This document shows, in pieces, positions 21,876 through 30,930 of a stretch of 64,000 nucleotides of DNA. How positions within the stretch are numbered: position 1 is the stretch's first letter; every line of letters begins with the position of its first letter. The stretch is from assembly GCF_003573695.1 (NCBI RefSeq), contig NW_020650526.1:3920208-3984207 (forward strand), given 5' to 3'. The translations under genes were made by a program, and so were the position numbers. Source of the DNA: Papaver somniferum (taxonomy: Eukaryota > Streptophyta > Magnoliopsida > Ranunculales > Papaveraceae). The notes beneath the pieces were generated by a model, which did no database searches, was not told the origin of the DNA, and saw nothing but the letters and a program-made list of their open reading frames with translations.

Positions 21876-23229
21876 ATGAAGAAGAAGATGGGTGAACCCA
21901 AAAAATCTTTTTTTGAGTTTAGTAATTATGATTTGAGTGATTCATGTGATGATACTTGAGAATCAGAATCAGAACCCCCTTCACCTCATTGTGTATTTTT
22001 CAATACTTCTAATGATCCAAATATGAGTTATTTGTTAGATGATGAAAACTTTTTTCCCCAATCTCAAGCTAACCAAACAAATGATGGATTTCATCAGCCA
22101 CAACCTGAAGATGAAGCTATGGGTACTCAGGTATGCCTCATATTTAGTTAATGTAGCTTGAATTGTGCAAAAATTTGGCCAAACTCAAAATTTGTGGAAA
22201 AAATTCGGTGAGGTCAACCTAGTTCGGTTACCAAATTTAGCTTGCGAGGTAACCGAACCGTTCTTAATGTGTAGTTCGGTTACTAAATTGAGCAGACGCA
22301 GGTAACCGAACTACATGTTAATGGTGGTTTTTTAGAGTTCGGTTACAGTGCATTGTTCGGTTGAGTAGATATCAGCACTTTTGATACCGAACTTTCTGTT
22401 CGGTAAGGTCGCATAAAAATACAAATACAGCGTTTCTAACCGAACCTCTGAGTTCGGTTTAGTCGAGTTTTTCAGTTTCATTGCCGAACTTGTACATAGA
22501 AAATCTAAAGATCGAGTTCGGTAAGACCCCAATTTATTTCTGTAAACTACATTACCGAACTTTGTGTTCGGTAGGGTCGATAAAAAAGTTTACATTACCG
22601 AACTTGTAAGGAATTTTTTTATGGTATTGACGTTGTGCTATTACATGTAGGTTCCATGTGATCCAATAGAACCAATGGAAAACCAACCTTCCCAAGTTGG
22701 TATTTTGTACGATGACACATTCCATCATTACATGAATGACTTGGTATTCCCAAATCCGGAAGATGCAAAGAGTTGGGCTAGACAACATGCACAAAAAGAC
22801 ATGTGCGTATTAGTACTAAATGGGAGAGAAAGCAAAACTCGGTTTGAAATGGTTTGTGAGAGAAGCGGTGATCCCGATAAAATCCACAAGAGGAAGGGTT
22901 ATGTTTATAAAGGAAAGACAAATAGGAAGAACAAAACTTTCTGAAAGAAGATTAAATGCCCATTCAAGCTTTCATTTAATTATAACGAAGATAAGGGTGG
23001 ATGGATTCTCTACAGGGTTATGCAAGGTTGTCATAATCATCCTCGTCCGGAGCATCTTGAAGGACATTTCATGGCGGCAAAGCTAACTCCTAAAGAGATG
23101 GACAAGGTAGATAAAATCAGGACAATGGGTATTTCACCGGTTCAAATGCTCCAAATACTAAAGGAAGATAACAAGGATAACCACTCATCTTTGTCCACAA
23201 CTTTTTTGTGGAGGCTACAACCAAACTAA
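21876..23229 (+). pseudogene. MULE transposase, N-terminal FAR1-type domain only
   Basis: Proposed exon 1 is 21876-22130 (ATG, 85 codons, donor CTCAG|GTATGC) and exon 2 is 22651-23229 (acceptor ATGTAG|GTTCC); both join in phase 0. Exon 2 shows the FAR1 DNA-binding fold: FPNPEDAKSWARQHA, then KCPFKLSF, a Trp (GGWILYRV) and the zinc-ligand box GCHNHPRPEH. MULE transposases and FAR1/FHY3 factors share this domain, which binds element ends. An in-frame TGA occurs at 21957-21959 and another at 22942-22944, and the frame ends at 23229, before the catalytic DDE domain, which is absent. The intron 22131-22650 is made mostly of the AGTTCGGT array. A pseudogene, or at most a DNA-binding remnant. Confidence 0.8.
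22200..22610. repeat. AGTTCGGT/ACCGAACT array, block 1 (intronic)
   Basis: About a dozen copies of AGTTCGGT(T) and its complement ACCGAACT alternate every 20-60 bp, often as pairs bracketing 10-40 bp. Almost the whole block lies in the transposase intron. Confidence 0.9.
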
Positions 23230-23960
23230 GCATATATACGATTCCAAAAACACTCCAAAACAAACCTAAGAGTTGGTCTGTGTGATTTCTGCATCAAGAG
23301 AATGAGTTTTCCAACATGTGTGTACTGTACTCAGTACAAATTGGACACCAATTACCAGGAATTGTAACTCTGGTTCCTAATGAACACATCCTTTTCTATT
23401 TTAGCTAACAATAAACTTTCATTAAGGAAGAAGAGAAGGTTCTTACAGCTTTTAATAGCAATCATTAAACTAACTCTAACGGTCAGATAGTATACACATG
23501 TCACTATCTGATCGGACACACACTAACCAATCCCTACCCTAGTTATTACATCATACAAAAAAGTTATATGGGCAGACAGGGTGCCATTATGAGAGTTACA
23601 ACACACAAGAGACTATGACAATGAGCAATGGAAAAAATTTGAGTCTCCAGAGAACATTTCGGTGACCTAAGAAATAATGGTCTGCTAACTGAACTGCGAG
23701 TTCGGTTACAAGACAAATACAAGTGGTCACCAAACTTTTTTGTGGAGGCTCACAACCAAACTAAGCATATATACGATTCCAAAAACACTCCAAAACATAC
23801 CTAAGAGTTGGTCTATGTGATTTCTGCATCAAGAGAATGAGTTTTCCAACATGTGCAATGGCAAAAATTTGAGTCTCCAGAGAACATTTCGGTGACCTAA
23901 GAAATAATGGTCTGCTAACCGAACTGAGAGTTCGGTTACAAGACAAATTATGTTTTTCTA
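23210..23960. repeat. Internal duplication in the MULE with a 300 bp insert
   Basis: About 115 bp starting CTTTTTTGTGGAGGCT at 23207 recurs at 23733, and the following text (CAATGG...AAATTTGAGTCTCC...) recurs at 23626 and 23856. The first copy is interrupted at about 23320-23622 by unrelated DNA of unknown nature. The first repeat contains the last codons of the transposase fragment. Confidence 0.8.
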
Positions 23961-24185
23961 ACCGAACTAATATCATATGGATGAAAGCTAACTGCTTCAG
24001 ACTACATGAAAGTTCGGTGACCCGTGAAAATGTTGCGAGGCAACCGAACTATGACTTCGGTAACCTGGTAGAATTTTACCAGGTAACCGAAAAAAGAGTT
24101 CGGTGACCAGTAATTTATGACAGGTAACCTAAATGCAAGTTCGGTTACAAATTTAAAAATTGCAGGTCACCGAAAACATACTGTA
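23655..24185. repeat. AGTTCGGT/ACCGAACT array, block 2 (between the two convergent genes)
   Basis: Further copies of the octamer in both orientations (for example 23700, 23920-23935, 23962, 24010-24065, 24085-24145), with GGTAACC/GGTGACC neighbours. 24186-24390 is AT-rich with nothing recognised. Confidence 0.85.
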
Positions 24186-24392
24186 TTTCAAAATTTCAGT
24201 CTTATAACATTGAAAACACAAACCCAATAAAAACTAAAAAAACAAACAAGGTTCTAAAACAAATATAAAAGTGTTATACATACCAAACTACGAAATCCTC
24301 AAGTAATTGTTTAGAACACACAAACATACCAAATTAAACCATACGAAATCCATAACTAAGATGTCTTTTGAAACTAAAATCATACAAAATCA

Positions 24393-25020
24393 CTAACGAC
24401 CAGTTTTACGACCCCTCTTGCCACCTCCTTGTTTACCACGAGTTTTAGGTCGAACTTCCTCATCACTTGTGGTATCATCTCCTTGTCTAGTTTCCTCCAC
24501 ATCGCGACTTGAACCTTCTCTTTAACATGAACAATTTCTTTCTCTTCTTCATCATTATCCTCTCCATATTCTCCATCCTCCTCCTCATCGTCTTCATCAT
24601 CATCCTCTCTCTCTTCTCCATTCTCTTCCTCCTCTTCATCGTCTCCCTCCTCCCCCTTCTCTTCCTCCTCTTGTCCCTCTCCTTCTTTGCCGGGTTCTAG
24701 TTATTCTTCTTCAACATTTCCTTGGTCTTCATTTCCTTGCTCTTGTTCAACCTCTTCATTTCCTTGGCCTTCATTTCCTTGCTCTTCTTCATCATCATTC
24801 TCTTCTTCAATAACATTATCAATTGTATTCTCCATCACCTCTTCATTGACATCTTGGATTACATCACGAACATTATCTTGGTTGACTTCCAGTAACAAGC
24901 CCCCCTCCATGTTTAGCATTTGTGGCACCACGTTTTCGGAAATATAAATGTTTTGCTCCACGAGGGGTGGGAGTTTTCAAATCCTCATCTAGTTGTAGTC
25001 TCAATCTTTTTCCTTTGTTC
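24393..25020 (-). pseudogene. Acidic/basic-tailed protein convergent to the MULE transposase, broken
   Basis: The minus strand from an apparent acceptor (TTCATTAG|GAACAAAGG, 25020) encodes an Asn/Glu-rich stretch (QDVNEEVMENTIDNVIEEEN), a TAA at about 24700, a long Glu/Asp run in the same frame, then after a frameshift near 24515 a basic tail TRGKQGGGKRGRKTGR ending at TAG 24393-24395. The tail resembles AT-hook-like basic ends. The layout, two convergent genes in one MULE, recalls MuDR, but no similarity to the second MuDR protein can be claimed. Function unknown. The frame also shifts near 24960. Confidence 0.5.
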
Positions 25021-25124
25021 CTAATGAACAAAAACCAAAGTATTAGCTAAACATAAGAGAATATTGTGTTATCAAATCAAATAGAACTAAAAAATAAAGT
25101 AAACACAACACTTGTGATTAGCAG

Positions 25125-25475
25125 ACTATAGTTCGGTTACCAAATTTTTTTTGCATCGTATCCGAACTACATATTTCAAAATTTCGGTTAGCCATAAAAA
25201 TTATCGACAAAACCGAACTCATTCTTAACTTTTGAAAATTTTAGTTCGTTTACGAGAGTTTTTTTTGCGAGCACATCGAACTAAATGTTTTAAAAGTTCG
25301 GTTAGCAAGAGAAATTATCGACAAAACCGAACTAATTCTTTCAAAGGAAAAATTGAGCTCGGTGACGAGAGATTTTTTTTCGAGTAGACTGAACTGTGTA
25401 GTTCTGTCACCAGATATTTTTCAATTTTTTGCGAGCACACCGAACTGTCTTATTTTTGGAGTTCGGTTAGCAATT
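25125..25475. repeat. AGTTCGGT/ACCGAACT array, block 3
   Basis: About ten copies in both orientations between 25130 and 25470. It sits upstream of the acidic gene's apparent acceptor at 25020, so it is probably intronic for that gene, matching block 1. A possible donor, CGCGG|GTAATTTC, is at about 25600 on the minus strand. Confidence 0.8.
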
Positions 25476-26240
25476 CTAGGGTTACACAAAAAATTCTCCT
25501 AGATGAAATGTCTCCTGTAACTACCATTTTCAATGGGTTTTGATAATTTCTAATCGATTTCTTCAACAAATAACGAATTGAAAAGAATGGGTATGAAGGA
25601 AATTACCCGCGGATTTGCATTTTACTTGAATCAGACTTTTTGGTTGTTGTTGGATGATTGATTTTGCCTCTGAACGGTGGTTCAAGTTATTTTTGAAGTA
25701 GAAATTATTTTGGGAGATTCACTATATGTGGGAGTCCCGGACTCAATCCTGGAAGTCTGGGTGTTTGCTTGGCACGCATTGCTTATGAAGATTGATTAAT
25801 CGACGATGAAATTTTTTCGAATCGACGATTAACGTCGATGTTGACGAAGAAGAGGAAAAGAGGAGAAGAAGAAGATGAAGAAGAAAAGAATAATCAGTTT
25901 TGAAACTGATTTTAAGTTTTTATTAAGGTTTTAATTAGGATTTAATTAGTGGGTTAGATTAGTGGGTTATTAGGGTTAGTTATAACCTTAATTAGAATAA
26001 GAGTAGATTAGTCTTCCCTAATCTTTTAGGACACCCGTTATAATATAGGATGGACATTTGTATCACAAAGTAGTCCTTCACATTTTTTGAGTAGTCCCCA
26101 AAAAATCGTTCCTAAAATTCCCTATAATGTGAATTGACTAACCCCAATAAGAAGGTTCAAGCCCAATATTAAGGTTCCGTAGAAGCCCAATTTACAAATA
26201 GTTTGTAGACGTATGGTCAGTTCGTAGATCGGGTGCTAAC
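25476..26240. other. MULE right flank and short unassigned DNA
   Basis: 25476-26080 is GAA/AT-rich subterminal MULE sequence without ORFs, then the TIR. 26136-26240 is plain DNA before the next MITE; nothing recognised. Confidence 0.5.
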
Positions 26241-26822
26241 TAGGGCTGTCAACGGGTCCGGGTCCTCCCGGGTATCAATGGATCCGGACCCGGACCCTAT
26301 TTATAAAAGTCGGGTCCGGTTACTAGCGGTTCCGGGTCCGGTTCCTAAATTAGTGGACCCAGAACCGGACCCGTTTAAAACCCCGGGTACCCATCGGTTC
26401 CGGGTACCCGTTGGGTATTAAGAAAACACACATAAAAGTTCAAAATTTTGATGTTTTTCCCTTTTTTTGCTTGAATCAAACTTATTTCTATAAAAATTTG
26501 GTATTATTTCTTTATTAATGTACTAAATAAAGATTAAATGTAAGAAGAAATGAAAAATGAGAAAAAAAATTCAAAACCAAACTAGCAAAATACTTGTAAT
26601 TTTGCTAAAAAAAGGGATAAAAGAATGAATAACCGGGTACCCGTTACCCGCGGGTACCCATCGGGTATTACCCGTTCGGACCCGTTTAGATTCGGGTCCA
26701 ATCGGGTAATTACCCGTCGGGTCCTAACTTGTTAATGGGTCCAATTTTGGGACCCGGAACCGGACCCTATTCACTCGGGTCCGGTTTCGGTTCCGGGTAA
26801 CGGGTACCCATTGACAGCCCTA
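26241..26822. mobile_element. hAT-type MITE, 582 bp, 8 bp TSD
   Basis: Perfect 12 bp terminal inverted repeat TAGGGCTGTCAA and perfect 8 bp target duplication GTGCTAAC (26233-26240 and 26823-26830), the hAT signature. The interior is full of GGGTCCGG and GGGTACCCG motifs towards both ends and has an AT-rich middle; no transposase. Confidence 0.95.
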
Positions 26823-26830
26823 GTGCTAAC

Positions 26831-27071
26831 AGTATGAATATTTTTTATAAAACGTTTTATCTAAACCAGTTAAAACTCGTTTTCTCTGATTCCGTTACTA
26901 ATTAACGGATTTCAGACTAAAGACTTGTTCAATTCGTGCCGCAGGCGAATTTCTCATTCCGGACCGGCAAAATCGAATAAATATATGGCCGTAATCTGGA
27001 AAGAGCAATGATTGAGAGATACCGAAAATGGAGTAGTGGATTCGAGAGAATTAAAGGATTTTCGTTGATTT
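26831..27071. other. Unassigned DNA
   Basis: No ORF, repeat or element end recognised between the MITE and the tandem duplication. Confidence 0.4.
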
Positions 27072-27822
27072 GTCTAACGATTTCAATCTCGTTAAGGATT
27101 TTAGTTGATTTATATCCAGGTTAGATCTTTTCTCTTTCAATTCAATTTGATTATGAAAACTAGGGTTTTAACACTCAATCTTTGATATTACATTCAAGTT
27201 CACTGGAATTTTGTTATTATTATTATTATCCGTCAGTATCTTTGATTAATTAGTGATTAGTGATGGTGGTAATTGTTTTGAGATAAACGTTAGCTTTGTG
27301 AATCACCTAATTAATTAATTAGAATTGAAAATCTTAGTCTTATCATTTGGTTTTTTTCCTATACAATTCGTGTAACAGAAAAATCTTTAAGGGCTGATTG
27401 AGTTTCGGGGATGAAATTCCAATTTAACGATGTAAAATGGAAGTGTGTATTTGGCATAATTAGCTTCCGAGCCAACTCTATAAGAACAACATTAGCTTGA
27501 CTAAGAAAGATGTAGGGAGTCGGTAATTAGAGAGTTGCAATTAGAGAAATAATTTCACTTTGTTTTCATGGAGATTGTTATTATATATTCCATAAGGAAA
27601 AGAGACCTAAATCTGTGGAGTATGCTACTTGCTAGTTGCACGAATACATGTCCCGGTGCCTACCCAGACACCATAAACCCTGGGGAGGTACATCCCTAAG
27701 GGTGAATGCCATGATCCAACCAAGGATTTTGAATGCAACATGTGTAATTACGCGAGCAACTACTGCATGCCCTAACATTTTTGAAATTTGAAAACATAAA
27801 ATAAAATTAGATCGTCATGAAA

Positions 27823-28161
27823 CAACTCCACCTGTGTAGTTTTTGTACACAACTTTTCCCAAGAAGGAGGGTTCTTGATTGGCGTGGCGAACCAACGGTA
27901 AAAAAAACATAGCTACTTCCACCTATGAAAATAGGGTCGTTATAGGCATGGCGAGCCAGTGATGGACCAAAAGAGGGAGTGAGCAGTACCAAGATGGGCG
28001 ACTGCTTGTGAAGGCTTCTTGTACCTTTGTTTGGTTGGAAACCAGCCATTTCTTTAGGAAAGGGCGAGAGGAGTACCAAGATAGGTGACTCCTTGGGAAG
28101 TCCTCGTTTTTTCTTTCTAGCTTACCCAAACTTGTTTGGGACTAAAGGCTTAGAAGAAGAT
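27823..28161 (+). mobile_element. SINE with two 5S-rRNA-like segments (copy 1)
   Basis: 339 bp bounded by a perfect 13 bp duplication GATCGTCATGAAA (27810-27822 and 28162-28174). The 3' end, ACCCAAACTTGTTTGGGACT followed by AAAGGCTTAGAAGAAGA, matches the conserved tail of many plant SINEs. Inside, 27974-28024 and 28061-28107 each resemble the 3' half of 5S rRNA, including the C-box-like AAGATRGGTGACT and GGGAAGTCCTCG. A box-B-like GGTTGGAAACC lies between them (about 28033). It duplicated along with the unit. The origin of the 5' head is not identified. Confidence 0.75.
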
Positions 28162-28333
28162 GATCGTCATGAAATCTCTAAGATTTTAAACCTTGATATG
28201 TTCCACCAGTTCAATGTCATATCATTTCATTTGTAAACTACTGACAGTTACATATCACACGTCAGTTATGATACCCTTATTATAAGAAGAGAAAAGAAAG
28301 CTAAACAAGTGCTGACATATGAAGTTTAGTTTC

Positions 28334-28847
28334 TACAGGGACCTTTTCCTTTTAAATTTACTTCAGAGAGTTCTCTTATTAAAAATTGTAGGCAATATGT
28401 AGAAAGGACCATTTCAACAAACAAAGGAAACAACAACTACACGAACGATGCCACTTGCACACAGCCAAGCAATGTTATAGGAATAATAATCCATGTCCAT
28501 CTCGGGCAAAGCAGGATATGTATTGCTGAACTAAACGCTATCATCATGGTGGCCATGGAAATGAAGAGTGTTCCAAGACCTAGTATAAACTTTTGTGGTA
28601 ATGCTTTAACAAAATCTTCTTCTGAATAACGTGATGTTAGGATAGCCAAGAACATAAGAACTGATGTGACGGAAGAAAAGAGAGCTGAGGCATCTGCTAC
28701 CAACATACATGAATGTGAGGTACCTCTCATCCATTTTGCTCCCTTCATCACTAAATCCTTGTGTTTCTCTGTAAATATACATTGGGCTGTGAATCCATCT
28801 TTGTTTCTCACTAGCCTGTGTCTCTCTAGTAAGATAGATTCCACTGC
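28334..28847 (-). pseudogene. Ankyrin/PGG last exon, truncated duplicate
   Basis: Starts at an intact acceptor (TCAG|GCAGTGGAATC) and encodes VESILLERHRLVRNKDGF..., the linker into a PGG domain. Relative to the 30190 copy it lacks about 45 codons that hold the first transmembrane segment and the FTVPGG motif itself, with the frame kept. A Trp codon is then TAG at 28437-28439, removing the last about 35 residues. No upstream exons belong to it; the intron is cut by the duplication border at 28984. It cannot encode a working PGG module. Confidence 0.85.
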
Positions 28848-28984
28848 CTGATTGAAATTATAGAGAAAAAAATAAGGACAATCATACCAGTGAACTTAAG
28901 TCATAAGACTGATTAACTTAGGAAGCCTAGAAAATCGTCTTGTTTTATGTACTGAACTACAAATATTTAGGTTAGAACTCTGCT

Positions 28985-30930
28985 TGTTGATTTGTCAAAC
29001 GATTTCAATCTCGTTAATCGAGAATTATATCCAGGTTAGAACTCTGCTTGTTGAATTCAATTTGATTATGAAAATTAGGGTTTTTCGACACTCAGTCTTT
29101 GATATTACATTCAAGTTCCCTGTAATTTCATTATTATTATATCTGTCAGTATCTTTGATTAATTAGTGATTACTGATGGTGGTAATTGTTTTGAGACAAA
29201 CCTTAGTTTTGTGAATCACCTAATTAATTAGATTTGATTTGGAGATTGGAATTGAAAATCTTTGTCTTGTCATTTGGTTTTTTTCCTGTGCAATTCCTGT
29301 AACTGAAAATCTTTCTTAGTATGAATAGGGCATAATTATCTTCCGAACCAACTCTATAAGAACAACATTAGCTTGATTAAGAAAGATGTAGAGAGTCAGT
29401 AATTAGAGAGTTGGAATTAGAGAAATAATTTCACTTTGTTTTCTAGGAGATTATTGTTATCTTGCTATGCTAGGGTGTATGCTACTTGCTAGTTGCACGA
29501 TTACATGTCCTGGCGCCTAACCAACTCTAAACTCTGGGGAGGTACATCCCTGTGGCTGAATGCCATGATCCAATCAAGGATTTACAATGCACCATGTGTA
29601 ATTACGCGAGCAACTACTGTGTGCCCTAACATTTTTGAAATCTGAAAATACCAAAAAAAAAAAAAAAAATTAGATTGTCATGAAACAACTCCACCTATGT
29701 AATTTTTCTACACAACTTGTCCAAAGAAGGAGGGTTCTTGATTGGCGCGGCGAACCAATGGTAAAAAAAACATAGCTACTTCCACCTATGAAAATAGGGT
29801 CGTTATAGGAGTGGCGAGCCAGCGATAGACCAAAAGAGGGAGTGAGCAGTACCAAGATGGGCGACTGCTTGGGAAGGCTTCTTGTATCTTTGTTTGGTTG
29901 GTAGCCAGCCATCTCTTTAGGAAAGGGCGAGAGCAGTACCAAGATAGGTGACTGCTTGGGAAGTCCTCGTGTTTCCTTTCTAGCTCACCCAAACTTGTTT
30001 GGGACTACAGGCTTAGAAGAAGATGATCGTCATGAAACCTTCAAGATTTTAAACCTGATATGTTCCACCAGTTCAATTTCATTTCGTTTATAAACTACTG
30101 GCAGTTACATATCACACATCAGTTATGATACACTTATGATAAGAAGAGAAAAGAAAGCTAAACAAGTGCTTACATATGAAGTTTAGTTTCTACAGGGACC
30201 TTTTCCTTTTAAATTTATGTTGGAGAGTTCTCTTATTAAATATTGTAGGCCAGTATGTAGAATGGACCATTTCGACAAACACAGGAAACAACAACCACAC
30301 GAACGATGCCACTTGCACACAGCCAAGCAATGTTATAGGGATAATAATCCATGTCCATCTCGGGCAAAGCATGATATGTATTGTTGAACTAAACGCTATC
30401 ATCATGGTGGCCATGGAAATGAAGAGTGTTGCCAGACCTAGTATAAACTTTTGTGGTAATGCTTTAACAAAATGTTCTTCTGAATAACGTGATGTTAGGA
30501 TAGCCAAGAACATAAGAACTGATGTGCCGGAAGGGAATAGAGCTAAGGCATCTGCTACTGCAAAGACAATGAATGAATTGTTGTTCAAAAGAATGGGAAG
30601 GCCATTGACGGTGTCTCTCTTAGCATCATTGTAGTTGCCACCGGGTACAGTAAAAGCTGCAGCAAATGCTACTATAGAGATAAGGGTTGCTACCAACATA
30701 CATGAATGTGAGGTACCTCTCATCCATTTTTCTCCCCTCATCACTAAATCCTTGTGTTTCTCTGTAAATATACATTGAGAAGTGATCCCAGCTTTGTTTC
30801 TCACTAGTCTGTATCTCTCCAGTAAAATAAACCAGCAGACTTAAGTAATAAGTAATAAGACTGATTAACTTATTAGAAAGCCTTGAAACTCCTCTTGCTT
30901 TAGGTACTGAACTACAGATATTTAGATTAT
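28985..30930. repeat. Tandem duplication unit, right copy
   Basis: Counterpart of 27072-28984; its PGG exon remains attached to the upstream exons at 30969-33117. A 17-base A run (about 29653-29669) precedes the SINE here only. Confidence 0.9.
29686..30024 (+). mobile_element. SINE with two 5S-rRNA-like segments (copy 2)
   Basis: Same element in the right duplication unit, flanked by GATTGTCATGAAA (29673-29685, one change) and GATCGTCATGAAA (30025-30037). The second 5S-like segment (29924-29971) is the better preserved: by eye about 44 of 54 bases fit plant 5S rRNA from its GGGCGAGAG to CGTGTT. Confidence 0.75.

Larger units (their letters stand above)
21596..26135. mobile_element. Degenerate Mutator-like (MULE) DNA transposon, about 4.5 kb
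   Basis: A 30 bp perfect terminal inverted repeat (21612-21641 against 26081-26110; core AACGATTTTTTGGGGACTAC) brackets the region, with weaker inverted similarity on either side. Inside are a plus-strand FAR1-type transposase fragment, a convergent minus-strand acidic gene and three AGTTCGGT/ACCGAACT arrays. The outer few bases differ between the ends and no 9-11 bp target duplication could be read, so the exact limits are uncertain. The family call rests on the FAR1/MULE DNA-binding domain and the long TIR. Confidence 0.75.
27072..28984. repeat. Tandem duplication unit, left copy (ankyrin/PGG last exon and 3' flank)
   Basis: Aligns along its length with 28985-30930. Shared landmarks are GATTTCAATCTCGTTAA at 27080 and 29000, a GGGGAGGTACATCCCT block at 27683 and 29538, the SINE, and the PGG exon. 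The unit is about 1.9 kb and its right border lies inside the intron before the last exon, so the event copied only the gene's 3' end. Divergence is moderate, a few to several percent by eye. Confidence 0.9.

Noticed and set aside
27974..28107. Functional 5S rRNA gene or a Cassandra-type LTR element
   Set aside because: Only 3'-half-like segments are present, without the 5' half or LTR structure; the 13 bp target duplication and SINE tail fit a SINE better.
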